A DNA stretch of 64,000 nt from Bacillota bacterium (GCA_023401925.1 JAEXDA010000081.1:1-64000); one strand, 5' to 3'. Positions 34,685-43,454 are shown, numbered from the stretch's first letter. Notes: generated by a model from the letters alone, not told the origin. Translations and numbers: made by a program.

Positions 34685-35410
34685 ATGCATTCAAATAAAA
34701 ATTTAAAGAAAGCGGGAATGGCTATGAGTAGCTATCAATTGGGAAATCTGAAGGTCATTGATCTCACCAAGGTGTTGGATCCGAAAACTGAATCTCGGCG
34801 ATGCCATATGTATAGGTTTAACACAGGGGGCTCTATTCCGGATTTTCACACGATTATGGATTTGACCAGTCATCTAGGGACCCATTGCGAATGTCCGTAC
34901 CATCATAATAGTGGCTGGAGTGATGTACAACAATTGCCGATTACCAATTTTTTGGGCCGAGGTATTTATCTTAATTTTAAAGAGCTTGCACCGAATACGC
35001 ATATCATGCCTGAAGATTTGGAGAAAATTTCTGCAAACAGGGTGAAGGCCGGTGATGTTGTTATTCTGGATTCACCATATCATTTTCCGCCCTTTACCGA
35101 AAAGACAAACTCGCCGGAAGACAAACGACTCTTTGTCTGTCGCGAGGCTGCCGAATGGTTCCTGGAGAAGAAAGTTAAATGTGTAGGATTTGGAGACGGC
35201 GTCTCTATTGAAAATAATTATGAAGATGTTTGCGCATTCCATGATGTATTGATGGCCAAAAACATTACTTTCTTGGAAGTATTAAAGAATTTGGATGAGC
35301 TCACATCAAACATTTTTTTTATTTCCTTTACACCGCTTCCAATTAAGGGATTGGATTCTTGTCCAGTACGAGTGGTTGCAATCGAGGGCTTGCCGGGTTT
35401 TACTGAATAA
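34685..35410 (+). CDS. Cyclase-family (kynurenine formamidase-like) metal-dependent hydrolase
   Basis: 241 residues from ATG 34685 (ATGs at 34718 and 34724 are alternatives). The family motif HxGTHxDxPxH appears as HLGTHCECPYH at 63-73, with Glu in place of the usual Asp; other metal-site His residues are kept. LDSPYHFP and VGFGDGVSIENNYEDVCAFHDVLMAKNI correspond to the C-terminal active-site loops. Members hydrolyse formamides, lactones or isatin; here a lactone or amide step in sugar-acid breakdown is possible. It is cotranscribed with the RpiR gene. Function beyond the family is not assignable. Confidence 0.82.
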   Translation: MHSNKNLKKAGMAMSSYQLGNLKVIDLTKVLDPKTESRRCHMYRFNTGGSIPDFHTIMDLTSHLGTHCECPYHHNSGWSDVQQLPITNFLGRGIYLNFKELAPNTHIMPEDLEKISANRVKAGDVVILDSPYHFPPFTEKTNSPEDKRLFVCREAAEWFLEKKVKCVGFGDGVSIENNYEDVCAFHDVLMAKNITFLEVLKNLDELTSNIFFISFTPLPIKGLDSCPVRVVAIEGLPGFTE

Positions 35411-35426
35411 TGCTGGAGGAACGGGA

Positions 35427-35870
35427 TGAATTTCCCTAACAAAGTGAAACAAAAATTATAGAACGTCAAGTCACTTTGGGAGGTTGGTCCTTGGCAGGTC
35501 AGGCCGACACGGTGGAGATTCCAGCCGTTACAGGTTTTGATTGGGTTTGTGTTGATTCTGAACACTCTTCTGTCAATATGGAGGAGACTGTTTAAAATAT
35601 GTTTACAATCATTGGGAATCGGGGTATGGAACCTTTCGTTAGGCTAGTTTTAAATGATGAAATTGAATGTAAAAAAATGTTGGATTCTAGAATCAGTGGT
35701 GTTGTCAAACCCTTTTAGAAAGATTTTTCAAACAAACAATTGCTGGATTTGGGCGAGAAAAAAGCCATCCTGATCATCTGTGACTATATTATGAAAATGT
35801 TGATGAAAAAGGTTATTTGGACTGCAAATAGGTATTTCGGTTGGTTATTTGTTTGCCGATACCTTAGTTA
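35427..35870 (+). pseudogene. Decayed HpcH/HpaI-type aldolase
   Basis: Fragments in shifting frames resemble 2-keto-3-deoxy sugar-acid aldolases: after MNFPNKVKQ comes VTLGGWSLAGQADTVEIPAV, then TGFDWVCVDSEHSSVNMEE, then GMEPFVRLVLNDEIECKKML and SGVVKPF. Stops and frameshifts separate these pieces and the 3' part fades into noise. It lies directly downstream of the cyclase gene and seems a lost aldolase step of the locus C pathway. Confidence 0.75.
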
Positions 35871-36113
35871 GATGAAAACATGGTGCTTACCAAAACTAAG
35901 TAGAACTTATCAAGGCTAAAATACTAGTCAAAATGGTAAATATAACTATTTGGAATCAAGTAGAACGATATTATAGTTGACTCTTAATCCTTGGCCTAAG
36001 TTTGATTTGGATTTTATAATTATGAATTCTCAGCTAGATGATTTCTAATAATTTTAGGAATTAAGGATAATCAAAAAATAACTTTTATCAGTTTATCAGG
36101 CATTTTAGAACTT

Positions 36114-36199
36114 GTAAGAATGTCTAGGAACGGCAAAAAAGAGATTGAAATTCCTCGGTCCTAAAGACCGTACCGGTCCGATTCCGGTCTTCGGCACCA
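36114..36199 (+). pseudogene. tRNA-Leu-like relic, right copy
   Basis: 86 nt. The variable arm (ggtcctaaagacc), the T-stem (accgg/ccggt) and the 3' end cttcggcACCA are cleanly tRNA-Leu-like. The anticodon region reads attgaaattc, so the UAA anticodon is altered, and the 5' acceptor strand does not match. It is not functional as read. The 3' end is closer to a canonical tRNA-Leu than in the left copy. Confidence 0.6.
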
Positions 36200-36205
36200 A
36201 TTATA

Positions 36206-36256
36206 TCAAGGGTTTGGAAAGTTATAAAAAAAATCCCAAACCCTTGAATTTTTATT
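36206..36256 (+). terminator. Terminator after right tRNA-like relic
   Basis: A 12-bp stem (tcaagggtttgg at 36206-36217 with ccaaacccttga at 36236-36247) followed by a T-rich tail. Confidence 0.75.
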
Positions 36257-36409
36257 TTTATCTAAGAATTTTCTAAGATACATCACAAAGCATGGATGTT
36301 ATTGAGTTTAAAACATATTAACTGTTTTTGACCATTAATTCTATTTGTATTATTATACCTCGTACACTTCGTACCCTGGTTAACCAAACGCCAAATTAAA
36401 TTGTATTCA

Positions 36410-36604
36410 CTAAGCATCGGTAGAGTCAGCGACGTTATAAATTTCAGGGTCGTAACCCATTAGTCTCAATTTTCTTAAAGCTCTGGCATCAATATTTTTT
36501 GTAATTTGCGCCGGATTTGACCGGATATATAGATCCGGTAAGCCAAATTTCCATAGCTTTCTCGGCATCGGAACGAAAAATAACCCAAGATGTCTATAAG
36601 GCAT
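36410..36604 (-). CDS. Small open frame of unknown function, possibly a fragment
   Basis: 64 codons, with a basic N-terminal half (MPYRHLGLFFVPMPRKLWKF) and a C-terminal half (RALRKLRLMGYDPEIYNVAD) that looks protein-like. I recognise no family. It lies among repeat and pseudogene debris, so it may be a remnant. Confidence 0.3.
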   Translation of the reverse strand: MPYRHLGLFFVPMPRKLWKFGLPDLYIRSNPAQITKNIDARALRKLRLMGYDPEIYNVADSTDA

Positions 36605-36740
36605 TAATTGGGTTTTAGATTCCTGTTGATGTCATTATAGAGACTTCTGAATCCTCCAAATCTATCCCTTATTCGCTGATCTTTCTAAGTTCAGTGAAAC
36701 AATCATTTCCTAAACAATCCTACTTGGTAATATCAAAAAA

Positions 36741-36760
36741 GGTAAAAAAAAGGTCAAAAT
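36741..36760 (+). promoter_or_regulatory. Direct-repeat motif upstream of kinase gene
   Basis: Two GGT half-sites 11 bp apart (ggtaaa, then ggtcaaaat). The same arrangement occurs at 40178-40197 upstream of the binding-protein gene. One-helical-turn direct repeats are typical of AraC-domain response regulators, so this is a candidate site for the YesN-type regulator at 38673. Confidence 0.5.
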
Positions 36761-36878
36761 GGTATCGTTACAGAAATGTTAATTTTCGATAACATTAAAT
36801 ATAAATATAACCGTAAATAAGAAAAAGTCTTCCGGTCCGATGAAAATTGTTATTAACATCTAAGAGGAGCTACTTATC

Positions 36879-38657
36879 TTGAAAATCCCTTTCAAAACCG
36901 TAACAATCCAAAACAGGTTGTTCATCTCTTATTCACTGGTCATCGCCTTAACTCTAGGACTTGGGGTTACCGCTGTTTATCAATTATCGGTACGGATTAT
37001 TGAGAAACAGGTGGGGTTATCGCGATTGGAGGCAATCCGGCAGCTCAGTATTAACCTGGGAAATTTATTTACTGAAATTGAAGCGGTATCTAATTTATAT
37101 TATTTTGATGAAGAGTTGGTGGATATTGTTAAACAGCCGATCCCGGAATCATTATATCAAAAACAGTTGGAAGAGAACAAAGTAAGCTCCAAAATCGCCC
37201 AATTTAAATATTCTTTTGAAGCGCAGAGCATTCAATATGATGTCATTCTCTGTTCCTTTAGCGGTAAAGAAATGACCTCCTGGGTTAAAGAATGGTATAA
37301 TTTTAAATCGATTTTAAAATCGCCCTGGATCAAGGACGTTTATCAAAAAAATGGCCAAGTGCTCTGGGTAGGAACTTATAACGATAAGGCAGGTTATGGG
37401 AGCGACTCTTTCGTATTTACCGCGGCTCGGCTAATGAAGAACTTGTATAACGATAAACCAATCGGCCTTCTGATTCTTAATGTTGAAGAGAACGTGTTGA
37501 GTCGATATTATGAAAAGGCCCAGGGAATCGGGAATACGATTTATATTGTGGACAATCGTGGAGTAATAATCTCTCATAAGGATAAGACACTACTTGATAA
37601 AAAGATGATCCTGCCGGCTCAATTTATGAAAGCCATCGATAACGATAAACAGAACAATTTGATCTTGCGGAAGAACGGTCATCAGATTTTAGTGACTTTT
37701 TGCAAACTCCCCAGAACCAACTGGATAATTGTTGAAGAGATCCCTCTAGCGAAGCTGTTGGCTCCAATTTCTGAAATGGCCTTTTTGACCATAGTTGTTT
37801 TTCTCGCCTGTATCAGCATGGCATTTGTCATTGCTTACTGGGTAGCTCAGAGAATTTCTTTACCTATCAAATCATTATTCAAATTAACCAAAGAAATCGC
37901 CAAAGGGAACCTTATGGTTTCTGCCGCAGTTCAGACTGAAGATGAGATAGGAGAACTTAGTCGGGGGTTTAACCGGATGGTTGTAACCATCAATCAGCTC
38001 TTGGAAAGCATCCGCCAGGAAGAAAAGCTAAAACGCTTGGCTGAACTAGATTTTCTCAAGGCGCAAATTAATCCTCACTTTCTCTATAATACGTTAAACT
38101 CCATTAAATGTAGCATTTCACTCAATGATAAAGATACTGCTGAAGAAATGATGCTCTCATTTATCCGTCTTCTCAAAAAAATATTCCATCATGAAAATGA
38201 ATTCGTAACAGTTCGGGAAGAGATTGATATGATTAAGGATTATATTCAAATTATGTCTTTTCGATATGGCGATAAGTTCGATGTGGTCTATCGGATTCCG
38301 GAGGAAGTTCAAAATTTAAAGATTTTAAAGATGACATTGCAACCAATTATCGAAAACTCCATCTTTCATGGTATCGAACCCAAAAAAGGGCGCGGGTGTA
38401 TTGCCGTGGAAGCAAGTGTAGAGAATGATCAGTTAGAATTAGTCATTACCGATGATGGGGTAGGGATGACTTCAGAACAGGCTGCATCGGTATTGTTTCA
38501 TGATGAGCCTGAATTGGAGCGCACCTTCAATAAAGTCGGGATCAAGAATGTCCATGAGCGGATTACTCTTTATTTTGGCAATCAGTATGGCGTCAAGATC
38601 TTCAGTAGTATAGGCATTGGAACCACCGTTGAGGTGAGAATGCCGCTCCAACAATAG
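36879..38657 (+). CDS. YesM-type sensor histidine kinase (locus D)
   Basis: 592 residues from TTG 36879 with aagaggag upstream. A membrane helix at about 15-37, an extracellular Cache-type sensor (ILNVEENVLSRYYEKAQG, IYIVDNRGVIISHKD), a second helix near 300-322, HAMP, the His-box AQINPHFLYNTLNSIKC and the HATPase segments LQPIIENSIFHGIE and DDGVGM. It is followed at once by its response regulator. It should sense the substrate of the locus D importer or its binding protein. Confidence 0.92.
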   Translation: MKIPFKTVTIQNRLFISYSLVIALTLGLGVTAVYQLSVRIIEKQVGLSRLEAIRQLSINLGNLFTEIEAVSNLYYFDEELVDIVKQPIPESLYQKQLEENKVSSKIAQFKYSFEAQSIQYDVILCSFSGKEMTSWVKEWYNFKSILKSPWIKDVYQKNGQVLWVGTYNDKAGYGSDSFVFTAARLMKNLYNDKPIGLLILNVEENVLSRYYEKAQGIGNTIYIVDNRGVIISHKDKTLLDKKMILPAQFMKAIDNDKQNNLILRKNGHQILVTFCKLPRTNWIIVEEIPLAKLLAPISEMAFLTIVVFLACISMAFVIAYWVAQRISLPIKSLFKLTKEIAKGNLMVSAAVQTEDEIGELSRGFNRMVVTINQLLESIRQEEKLKRLAELDFLKAQINPHFLYNTLNSIKCSISLNDKDTAEEMMLSFIRLLKKIFHHENEFVTVREEIDMIKDYIQIMSFRYGDKFDVVYRIPEEVQNLKILKMTLQPIIENSIFHGIEPKKGRGCIAVEASVENDQLELVITDDGVGMTSEQAASVLFHDEPELERTFNKVGIKNVHERITLYFGNQYGVKIFSSIGIGTTVEVRMPLQQ

Positions 38658-38672
38658 AAAGGTGGAATATTA

Positions 38673-40160
38673 GTGCGTAAAATCCTTATAGTCGACGACG
38701 AAGTGCCGGTAAGGAAGTGGTTTATCGCCAGTTTGGAGAAATATCGGGACCGTTACCATGTTATCGAAGCGACCAATGGAGAAGACGCTTTAGAGTTATC
38801 GCTCAAAGAACAACCGGATCTGGTTTTCACCGATATTGCGATGCCGGTGATGAATGGGCTGGAGTATTTAAAAGAGCTTCGAAAACATAATCTGGATATT
38901 GAGGTAGTGATTTTAACCTGCTATGAACAGTTTGAGTATGCCAGGCAGGCTTTGGAACATGACGCTTATGCTTATCTCCTCAAAGCCGAGCTAAAACAGG
39001 ACGATTTATTTGATTTCTTGCAACAATTTGAAGTAAATATTGCCCAAAAGAATTATCAAAAGAATGCGGTGCAGTCATTTAATATTCACGAGATTCGTTC
39101 GTTTTTGCATGAGGTTTATGAACTGGAAATTATGGATCCAAAACAACTGGAGAGCGTTTTCCGGCGGTTTGGATTATCGCTTGGAAAAAGGCAGCTATTT
39201 TGTATCGTGGTGAAGGTTCCGGTAGAACAGCCTAGAAAATTGGCTTTAACTACTTTTTTCGATCTCGCTCTGGTTGAGAATCTTGAAGTCCTTAGTTTTG
39301 AGCCTGATTGTTTTATCATAATTGGAAATTTTAAAAACACCCCCAGTCGATTGATTCAACACAATTACCTGCTTCAGGTCGTTCAATCCATTCATTTGGA
39401 TACCGGTTATTCCATCGGAGTCAGTGGTATTTATCTTGAGACCAAAAATTTTCCGACAATCTTACGGGAAGCGATTGTTAATCTAAAACAAGAGTTTTAT
39501 GAAGGCAAACCTGGAGTTTATATGGAAGCGCCTCATCCCAGGGATGGCGACTACCGGTTGGAAGCCAAAAGATTATATCAATTCATAATCAAGCGAATAA
39601 ACGAGAATAAGTTCATCGAAGCGGAGGAATATATCAACAAATTGTTGGGCTTATTCGAACGGGAGCGGATTGTCGATAAAGACTTGCTGGTTGATGTCTG
39701 CCAAAAAGTGATGCAGGCATTTCAAAACAAGATTTATTGTCTGAACGAGATTGAAGCTCCAGTAACTACTGATTTCGTTTCAAAAATGGAAGAGTTTCAA
39801 TATTTTGAGCAATTAAAAGATTTTATTACTGCTAGAACCAAAGTTCTGGTCGACCAATTAACGCAAAATACCCGTTATTCGCCAGCCATCCGTTACACGC
39901 TGGATTACATCGCCACTCATTACGCTGAACCGATCTCTCAAACCCAAATCGCTGAACAGGTACATCTTAATCCGGAATATTTTTGCCGGCTTTTTAAAGA
40001 AGAAACCGGGGAGAACTTTAGTGTCTATCTAATGATGTACCGGTTAAAAATAGCGGATGAGCTTCTTAAAACCAAAGATTATAAAATCTATGAAGTGGCG
40101 GAGAAAGTCGGATATCCTAATGCGAGTTATTTTTCGAGAATATACAGACGGTATAAATAG
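38673..40160 (+). CDS. YesN-type response regulator, AraC DNA-binding (locus D)
   Basis: 495 residues; GTG start at 38673 after aaaggtgg. REC domain (1-120) with phospho-acceptor Asp54 in VFTDIAMPVMNG, a middle region that resembles the degenerate GGDEF-like linker of YesN proteins, and a C-terminal AraC domain (about 395-495; ISQTQIAEQVHLNPEYFCRLF, YEVAEKVGYPNASYF). It forms a kinase-regulator operon with the preceding gene and likely activates the importer and sulfatase genes downstream. Confidence 0.93.
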   Translation: MRKILIVDDEVPVRKWFIASLEKYRDRYHVIEATNGEDALELSLKEQPDLVFTDIAMPVMNGLEYLKELRKHNLDIEVVILTCYEQFEYARQALEHDAYAYLLKAELKQDDLFDFLQQFEVNIAQKNYQKNAVQSFNIHEIRSFLHEVYELEIMDPKQLESVFRRFGLSLGKRQLFCIVVKVPVEQPRKLALTTFFDLALVENLEVLSFEPDCFIIIGNFKNTPSRLIQHNYLLQVVQSIHLDTGYSIGVSGIYLETKNFPTILREAIVNLKQEFYEGKPGVYMEAPHPRDGDYRLEAKRLYQFIIKRINENKFIEAEEYINKLLGLFERERIVDKDLLVDVCQKVMQAFQNKIYCLNEIEAPVTTDFVSKMEEFQYFEQLKDFITARTKVLVDQLTQNTRYSPAIRYTLDYIATHYAEPISQTQIAEQVHLNPEYFCRLFKEETGENFSVYLMMYRLKIADELLKTKDYKIYEVAEKVGYPNASYFSRIYRRYK

Positions 40161-40177
40161 ACTTGTATATCAAAAAG

Positions 40178-40197
40178 GGTAAAGAACGGGTCAAAAT
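40178..40197 (+). promoter_or_regulatory. Direct-repeat motif upstream of locus D binding protein
   Basis: ggtaaagaacgggtcaaaat: GGT half-sites 11 bp apart, matching 36741-36760 in spacing and in the second half-site. Candidate YesN-regulator binding site about 70 nt before the binding-protein start. Confidence 0.5.
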
Positions 40198-40266
40198 AGT
40201 GAATGGTGAATTCATGAGTGATATTTTACAATTTATTAAGAAATAGATTGGAAAGGGGAGTTTTTT

Positions 40267-41523
40267 ATGAGAAAAGTTTTTGTAGGATTCCTTGTTGTAG
40301 GATTATTATTCATGATCGTTTTAAGCACTGGATTGGCTGCCCCAAAAACGGTAAACTTAAAGTTTTGGAGAGCGGGAGTAGAGGGAAATGAGCATGATTA
40401 TTGGGTAAAAGCGGTTGAACGATTTAACAAATCTCAAAAAGCAATTCAAGTTGAATATTCTGATGGCAGTTGGAACGATATGCAAACCAAATTGAACATT
40501 GCTTTTGCCTCCGGCTCAGCTCCGGATATTATCGGACATGCTATAAACTCCATCGCCGATAGGGTTAGTAAAGGCCAATATCAAGCAGTGGATGACTTAT
40601 TCAATAAATGGGAAGGCCGGAATGATGTAATCGATTTTTATCAAAAGGCGCCAATATACAATGGAAAGATGTATGGAATCGGCTGGAAAGTTGGAGCGTA
40701 TTTATGGGCTTACCGGAAAGATTATTTTAAAGAAGTCGGTTTAGACCCGGAAAAGCCGCCGCAAAACTGGGATGACCTACTTAAATGCGCAGAAAAACTA
40801 ACCATCCGTGAAGGCGGCAAAGAAAGTCTTGTAAAACGAGCCGGGTTAAGCTTACCCATCGGAGATGACCGCCTGTTTGTGGTGTTATTGAACCAAGCTG
40901 GTGGGAGAATAGAAAATCAAAAAGGTGAACCCGCCTGGAATTCACCGGAAGGGGTTCAAGTATTAAAATTTGTAAATGAAGTCGGGAAGAAAAATATTAC
41001 CATCCCAATCACGCAAGCGAACAATGATGTCCAGGATCAATTTGCCACGGGTAAATCCGCAATGGGAATGGTTTCTTTGCAATGGATCCAGAATATGTTT
41101 GAACAAGATCCCTCAATGAAGGAAAAAGTCGGGTTTATGATGATTGGGAATAAAAAGAAAGCAGCGTGGGCCGGTTGCGAAATTTTATTTATCTCGAGCA
41201 CTACGAAATACCGGAAAGCAGCTTGGAAGTTTGTTGAATCGGTAATGACGAAACAAGAAGTATGGAATCGATATGAAGGGGCCGGCATTTCCGTAGTCCG
41301 GAAATCGCTGATGGACAAATTTATTGCTTCCAATCCTTTGATTAATAAAGGATTAATGATGACAGTAGAAAATGGGGTTCAACATGCAAAAGTACCGTGG
41401 AGTTCCTTGTTTGCTCGAAATTATGCTCAACGGATGATGGAAGAAGCGCAGTTAACGGATAAACCTCAGGATCAAATATTAAAATCCTATTATGACAAGA
41501 TGTTACAGGAAATTAAGAAATAG
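40267..41523 (+). CDS. Extracellular sugar-binding protein (locus D)
   Basis: 418 residues; ATG 40267 after gaaagggga. Signal peptide about 1-25, ending in TGLA-A, with no lipobox cysteine. The mature region begins KTVNLKFWRAG and has DIIGHAINS and YRKDYFKEVGLDPEKPPQNWDDL segments of family 1 binding proteins. It heads the importer operon with two permeases and a sulfatase, suggesting a sulfated sugar or oligosaccharide cargo (inference). Confidence 0.9.
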   Translation: MRKVFVGFLVVGLLFMIVLSTGLAAPKTVNLKFWRAGVEGNEHDYWVKAVERFNKSQKAIQVEYSDGSWNDMQTKLNIAFASGSAPDIIGHAINSIADRVSKGQYQAVDDLFNKWEGRNDVIDFYQKAPIYNGKMYGIGWKVGAYLWAYRKDYFKEVGLDPEKPPQNWDDLLKCAEKLTIREGGKESLVKRAGLSLPIGDDRLFVVLLNQAGGRIENQKGEPAWNSPEGVQVLKFVNEVGKKNITIPITQANNDVQDQFATGKSAMGMVSLQWIQNMFEQDPSMKEKVGFMMIGNKKKAAWAGCEILFISSTTKYRKAAWKFVESVMTKQEVWNRYEGAGISVVRKSLMDKFIASNPLINKGLMMTVENGVQHAKVPWSSLFARNYAQRMMEEAQLTDKPQDQILKSYYDKMLQEIKK

Positions 41524-41546
41524 ATTCTTCGAAAAACCCTTCTTCA

Positions 41547-41581
41547 AACATTGTTCAGGTTAAAATGACCTGAACAATGTT
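41547..41581 (+). terminator. Hairpin between binding protein and permeases (locus D)
   Basis: A perfect 14-bp stem (aacattgttcaggt at 41547-41560 with its complement at 41568-41581). There is no T-run, so it is more likely an mRNA-stabilising hairpin or partial terminator. Confidence 0.65.
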
Positions 41582-41619
41582 ATTAAATATTGAGTTATAG
41601 TCGGAAAAGAGGGTCATAA

Positions 41620-42507
41620 ATGTATTTAAAAAGACAAACTGCCAAAAACACCAATGGATATTTGGCGATACTACCGGCTTATTCCATTTATGTGTTATTT
41701 GTTCTCATACCAGCACTTATCACTGTTTATTTTAGCTTTACCAACTATGATCTTTTTAAGCAAGCAAATTTCATCGGTTGGGCAAATTATACACGATTAT
41801 TTCACGATGAACTTTTTTTGAAAGCGTTATGGAACACTACATTATATACTTTAATTTCCTTATTGCCGCCAATCATTATCGGATTGGTTATTGCAGCGGT
41901 GTTAAATCAAAAAATGGTTGGCCGTTCTTTTTTCCGGACCTGTTTTTATCTACCGTATATCCCATCGATGATCTCCATGGCCATGGTTTGGCTTTGGATA
42001 TATGAACCCTCTCAAGGAGTTCTTAATATTATTATGAAATGGTTTGGCCTACCGCCCCAAAACTGGTTGATCAATCCAAAGTTGGCTTTGGGAAGCGTCA
42101 TTTTAATGAGTGTCTGGAAAACCATCGGCTATGCCATGATTATTTACCTCGGCGGTTTACAAGAGATTCCTGGTTATATATATGAGGCGGCGAAAATTGA
42201 CGGCGCCTCTCCGGTAAAAACGTTTTTCCGGATTACCATTCCCCTCCTTAAGCCGGTAACTTTCTTTCTGGTAGTCACCGGGATGATTAACTGCTTTAAT
42301 GTTTTTGATCAAGTGAATATAATGACAAACGGCGGGCCGGTAGACACTACCACTACAGTGGTACATCAGATCTACAATCGGGGTTTTTTCACCTTTGAAA
42401 TGGGGTATGCATCAGCAATGGTTGTCATGCTTTTGGTACTCGTGTTTACTACGACCATGCTGAACTTTCGACTGGGAAACCAAGGTTTTGATCAGGAAAC
42501 GACCTAA
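41620..42507 (+). CDS. Sugar ABC transporter permease (UgpA type, locus D)
   Basis: 295 residues with six predicted membrane helices; EAA loop EAAKIDGASPVKTFFRITIP near residue 195 and the NGGPVDTTTTVVHQIY signature. ATG 41620 follows agaggg. The partner permease starts 22 nt after its stop. Confidence 0.9.
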   Translation: MYLKRQTAKNTNGYLAILPAYSIYVLFVLIPALITVYFSFTNYDLFKQANFIGWANYTRLFHDELFLKALWNTTLYTLISLLPPIIIGLVIAAVLNQKMVGRSFFRTCFYLPYIPSMISMAMVWLWIYEPSQGVLNIIMKWFGLPPQNWLINPKLALGSVILMSVWKTIGYAMIIYLGGLQEIPGYIYEAAKIDGASPVKTFFRITIPLLKPVTFFLVVTGMINCFNVFDQVNIMTNGGPVDTTTTVVHQIYNRGFFTFEMGYASAMVVMLLVLVFTTTMLNFRLGNQGFDQETT

Positions 42508-42529
42508 CGCAAATGAAGGGGAATAAATC

Positions 42530-43435
42530 ATGAATCGTATTTGCATTGAAAAACAAGCACCGTTTTTATTAGAAAACCGTTTCTGTATTCAACCGGTTAT
42601 TACGATACTCGTACTTACTTTCGTATCATTATTGATGATTTTTCCGTTTATTATTATGGTATTGACTTCGTTTAAAACACCTCAGGAGATCAATTCGACA
42701 GTTTTTACTTTTTGGCCCCATGAAATACAGTTTGCCGGCTATTTGAAAATGTTTGAAAGAGGAAATTGGCCAAGATACTTTTTTAATTCAGTCTTTTTGA
42801 CTACGGCTATTACCGGAATCAGCCTCTTAATCAACTCTTTGGCTGGCTATGCTTTTGCCAGAATTGATTTTAAAGGGAGAAATTTTCTATTTATACTTCT
42901 CTTGGTCGGTTTGATGGTCCCAATTCAGGTGGAGGTACTACCGGTTTTTATTATTATCAAAAACATGCCTTTTTTCGGTGGAAACGATATTTTTGGTCAT
43001 GGAGGCATGGGACTGGTTGATTCCTACCTTGGGATTATGTTGCCATTGTTATCGGGTGCTTTTGGAGTCTTTTTATGCCGACAGTTTTATATGAGTTTCC
43101 CTTCGGCCCTTGATGAGGCTGCGGAAATCGACGGTTGCAGTTACCTGGGAACCTTTTTTAAAATCTATCTTCCCCAAAGCAAATCGTTACTATTAAGTCT
43201 CGGGATTATTAAAATAACAGCAATCTGGAATGATTACATGTGGACTTTGGTGGCGGTGCGGTCGGATAATATGAAAACCTTGCAACTGGCATTAGCCGGT
43301 TTAAAATCGGAGATTGTTCAATGGGATGTTTTGATGGCCGCAGCAACAGTGGTGGCCCTTCCGGTAATCATCGTATTTTTATTCAATCAAAGGTTATTTA
43401 CCCAGGGAGTTGCCACCTCAGGTATAAAAAATTAA
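42530..43435 (+). CDS. Sugar ABC transporter permease (UgpE type, locus D)
   Basis: 301 residues; ATG 42530 after aagggga. Six predicted helices, MalG-type EAA motif EAAEIDGCSYLGTFFKIYLP and C-terminal FTQGVATSGIKN. The loop before the EAA motif is slightly longer than in the locus B and C paralogues (MPFFGGNDIFGHGGMG). It is the second permease of the locus D importer, followed 20 nt later by the sulfatase. Confidence 0.9.
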   Translation: MNRICIEKQAPFLLENRFCIQPVITILVLTFVSLLMIFPFIIMVLTSFKTPQEINSTVFTFWPHEIQFAGYLKMFERGNWPRYFFNSVFLTTAITGISLLINSLAGYAFARIDFKGRNFLFILLLVGLMVPIQVEVLPVFIIIKNMPFFGGNDIFGHGGMGLVDSYLGIMLPLLSGAFGVFLCRQFYMSFPSALDEAAEIDGCSYLGTFFKIYLPQSKSLLLSLGIIKITAIWNDYMWTLVAVRSDNMKTLQLALAGLKSEIVQWDVLMAAATVVALPVIIVFLFNQRLFTQGVATSGIKN

Positions 43436-43454
43436 TCATAGGAGAAAAGAAAAA

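Larger units (their letters stand above)
36050..36359 (+). repeat. Long direct repeat, right copy
   Basis: Counterpart of 28088-28393 in the same orientation, separated from it by about 7.7 kb that contains all of locus C. The matching blocks include tttatcaggcattttagaac, cctcggtcctaaagaccgta and actgtttttga. Confidence 0.85.
35871..36878. other. Intergenic region with right repeat copy
   Basis: Holds the end of the aldolase relic, the right long repeat (36050-36359), a weak minus-strand open frame at 36410-36604, and the leader of the next kinase with a direct-repeat motif at 36741-36760. Nothing else recognisable. Confidence 0.5.
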
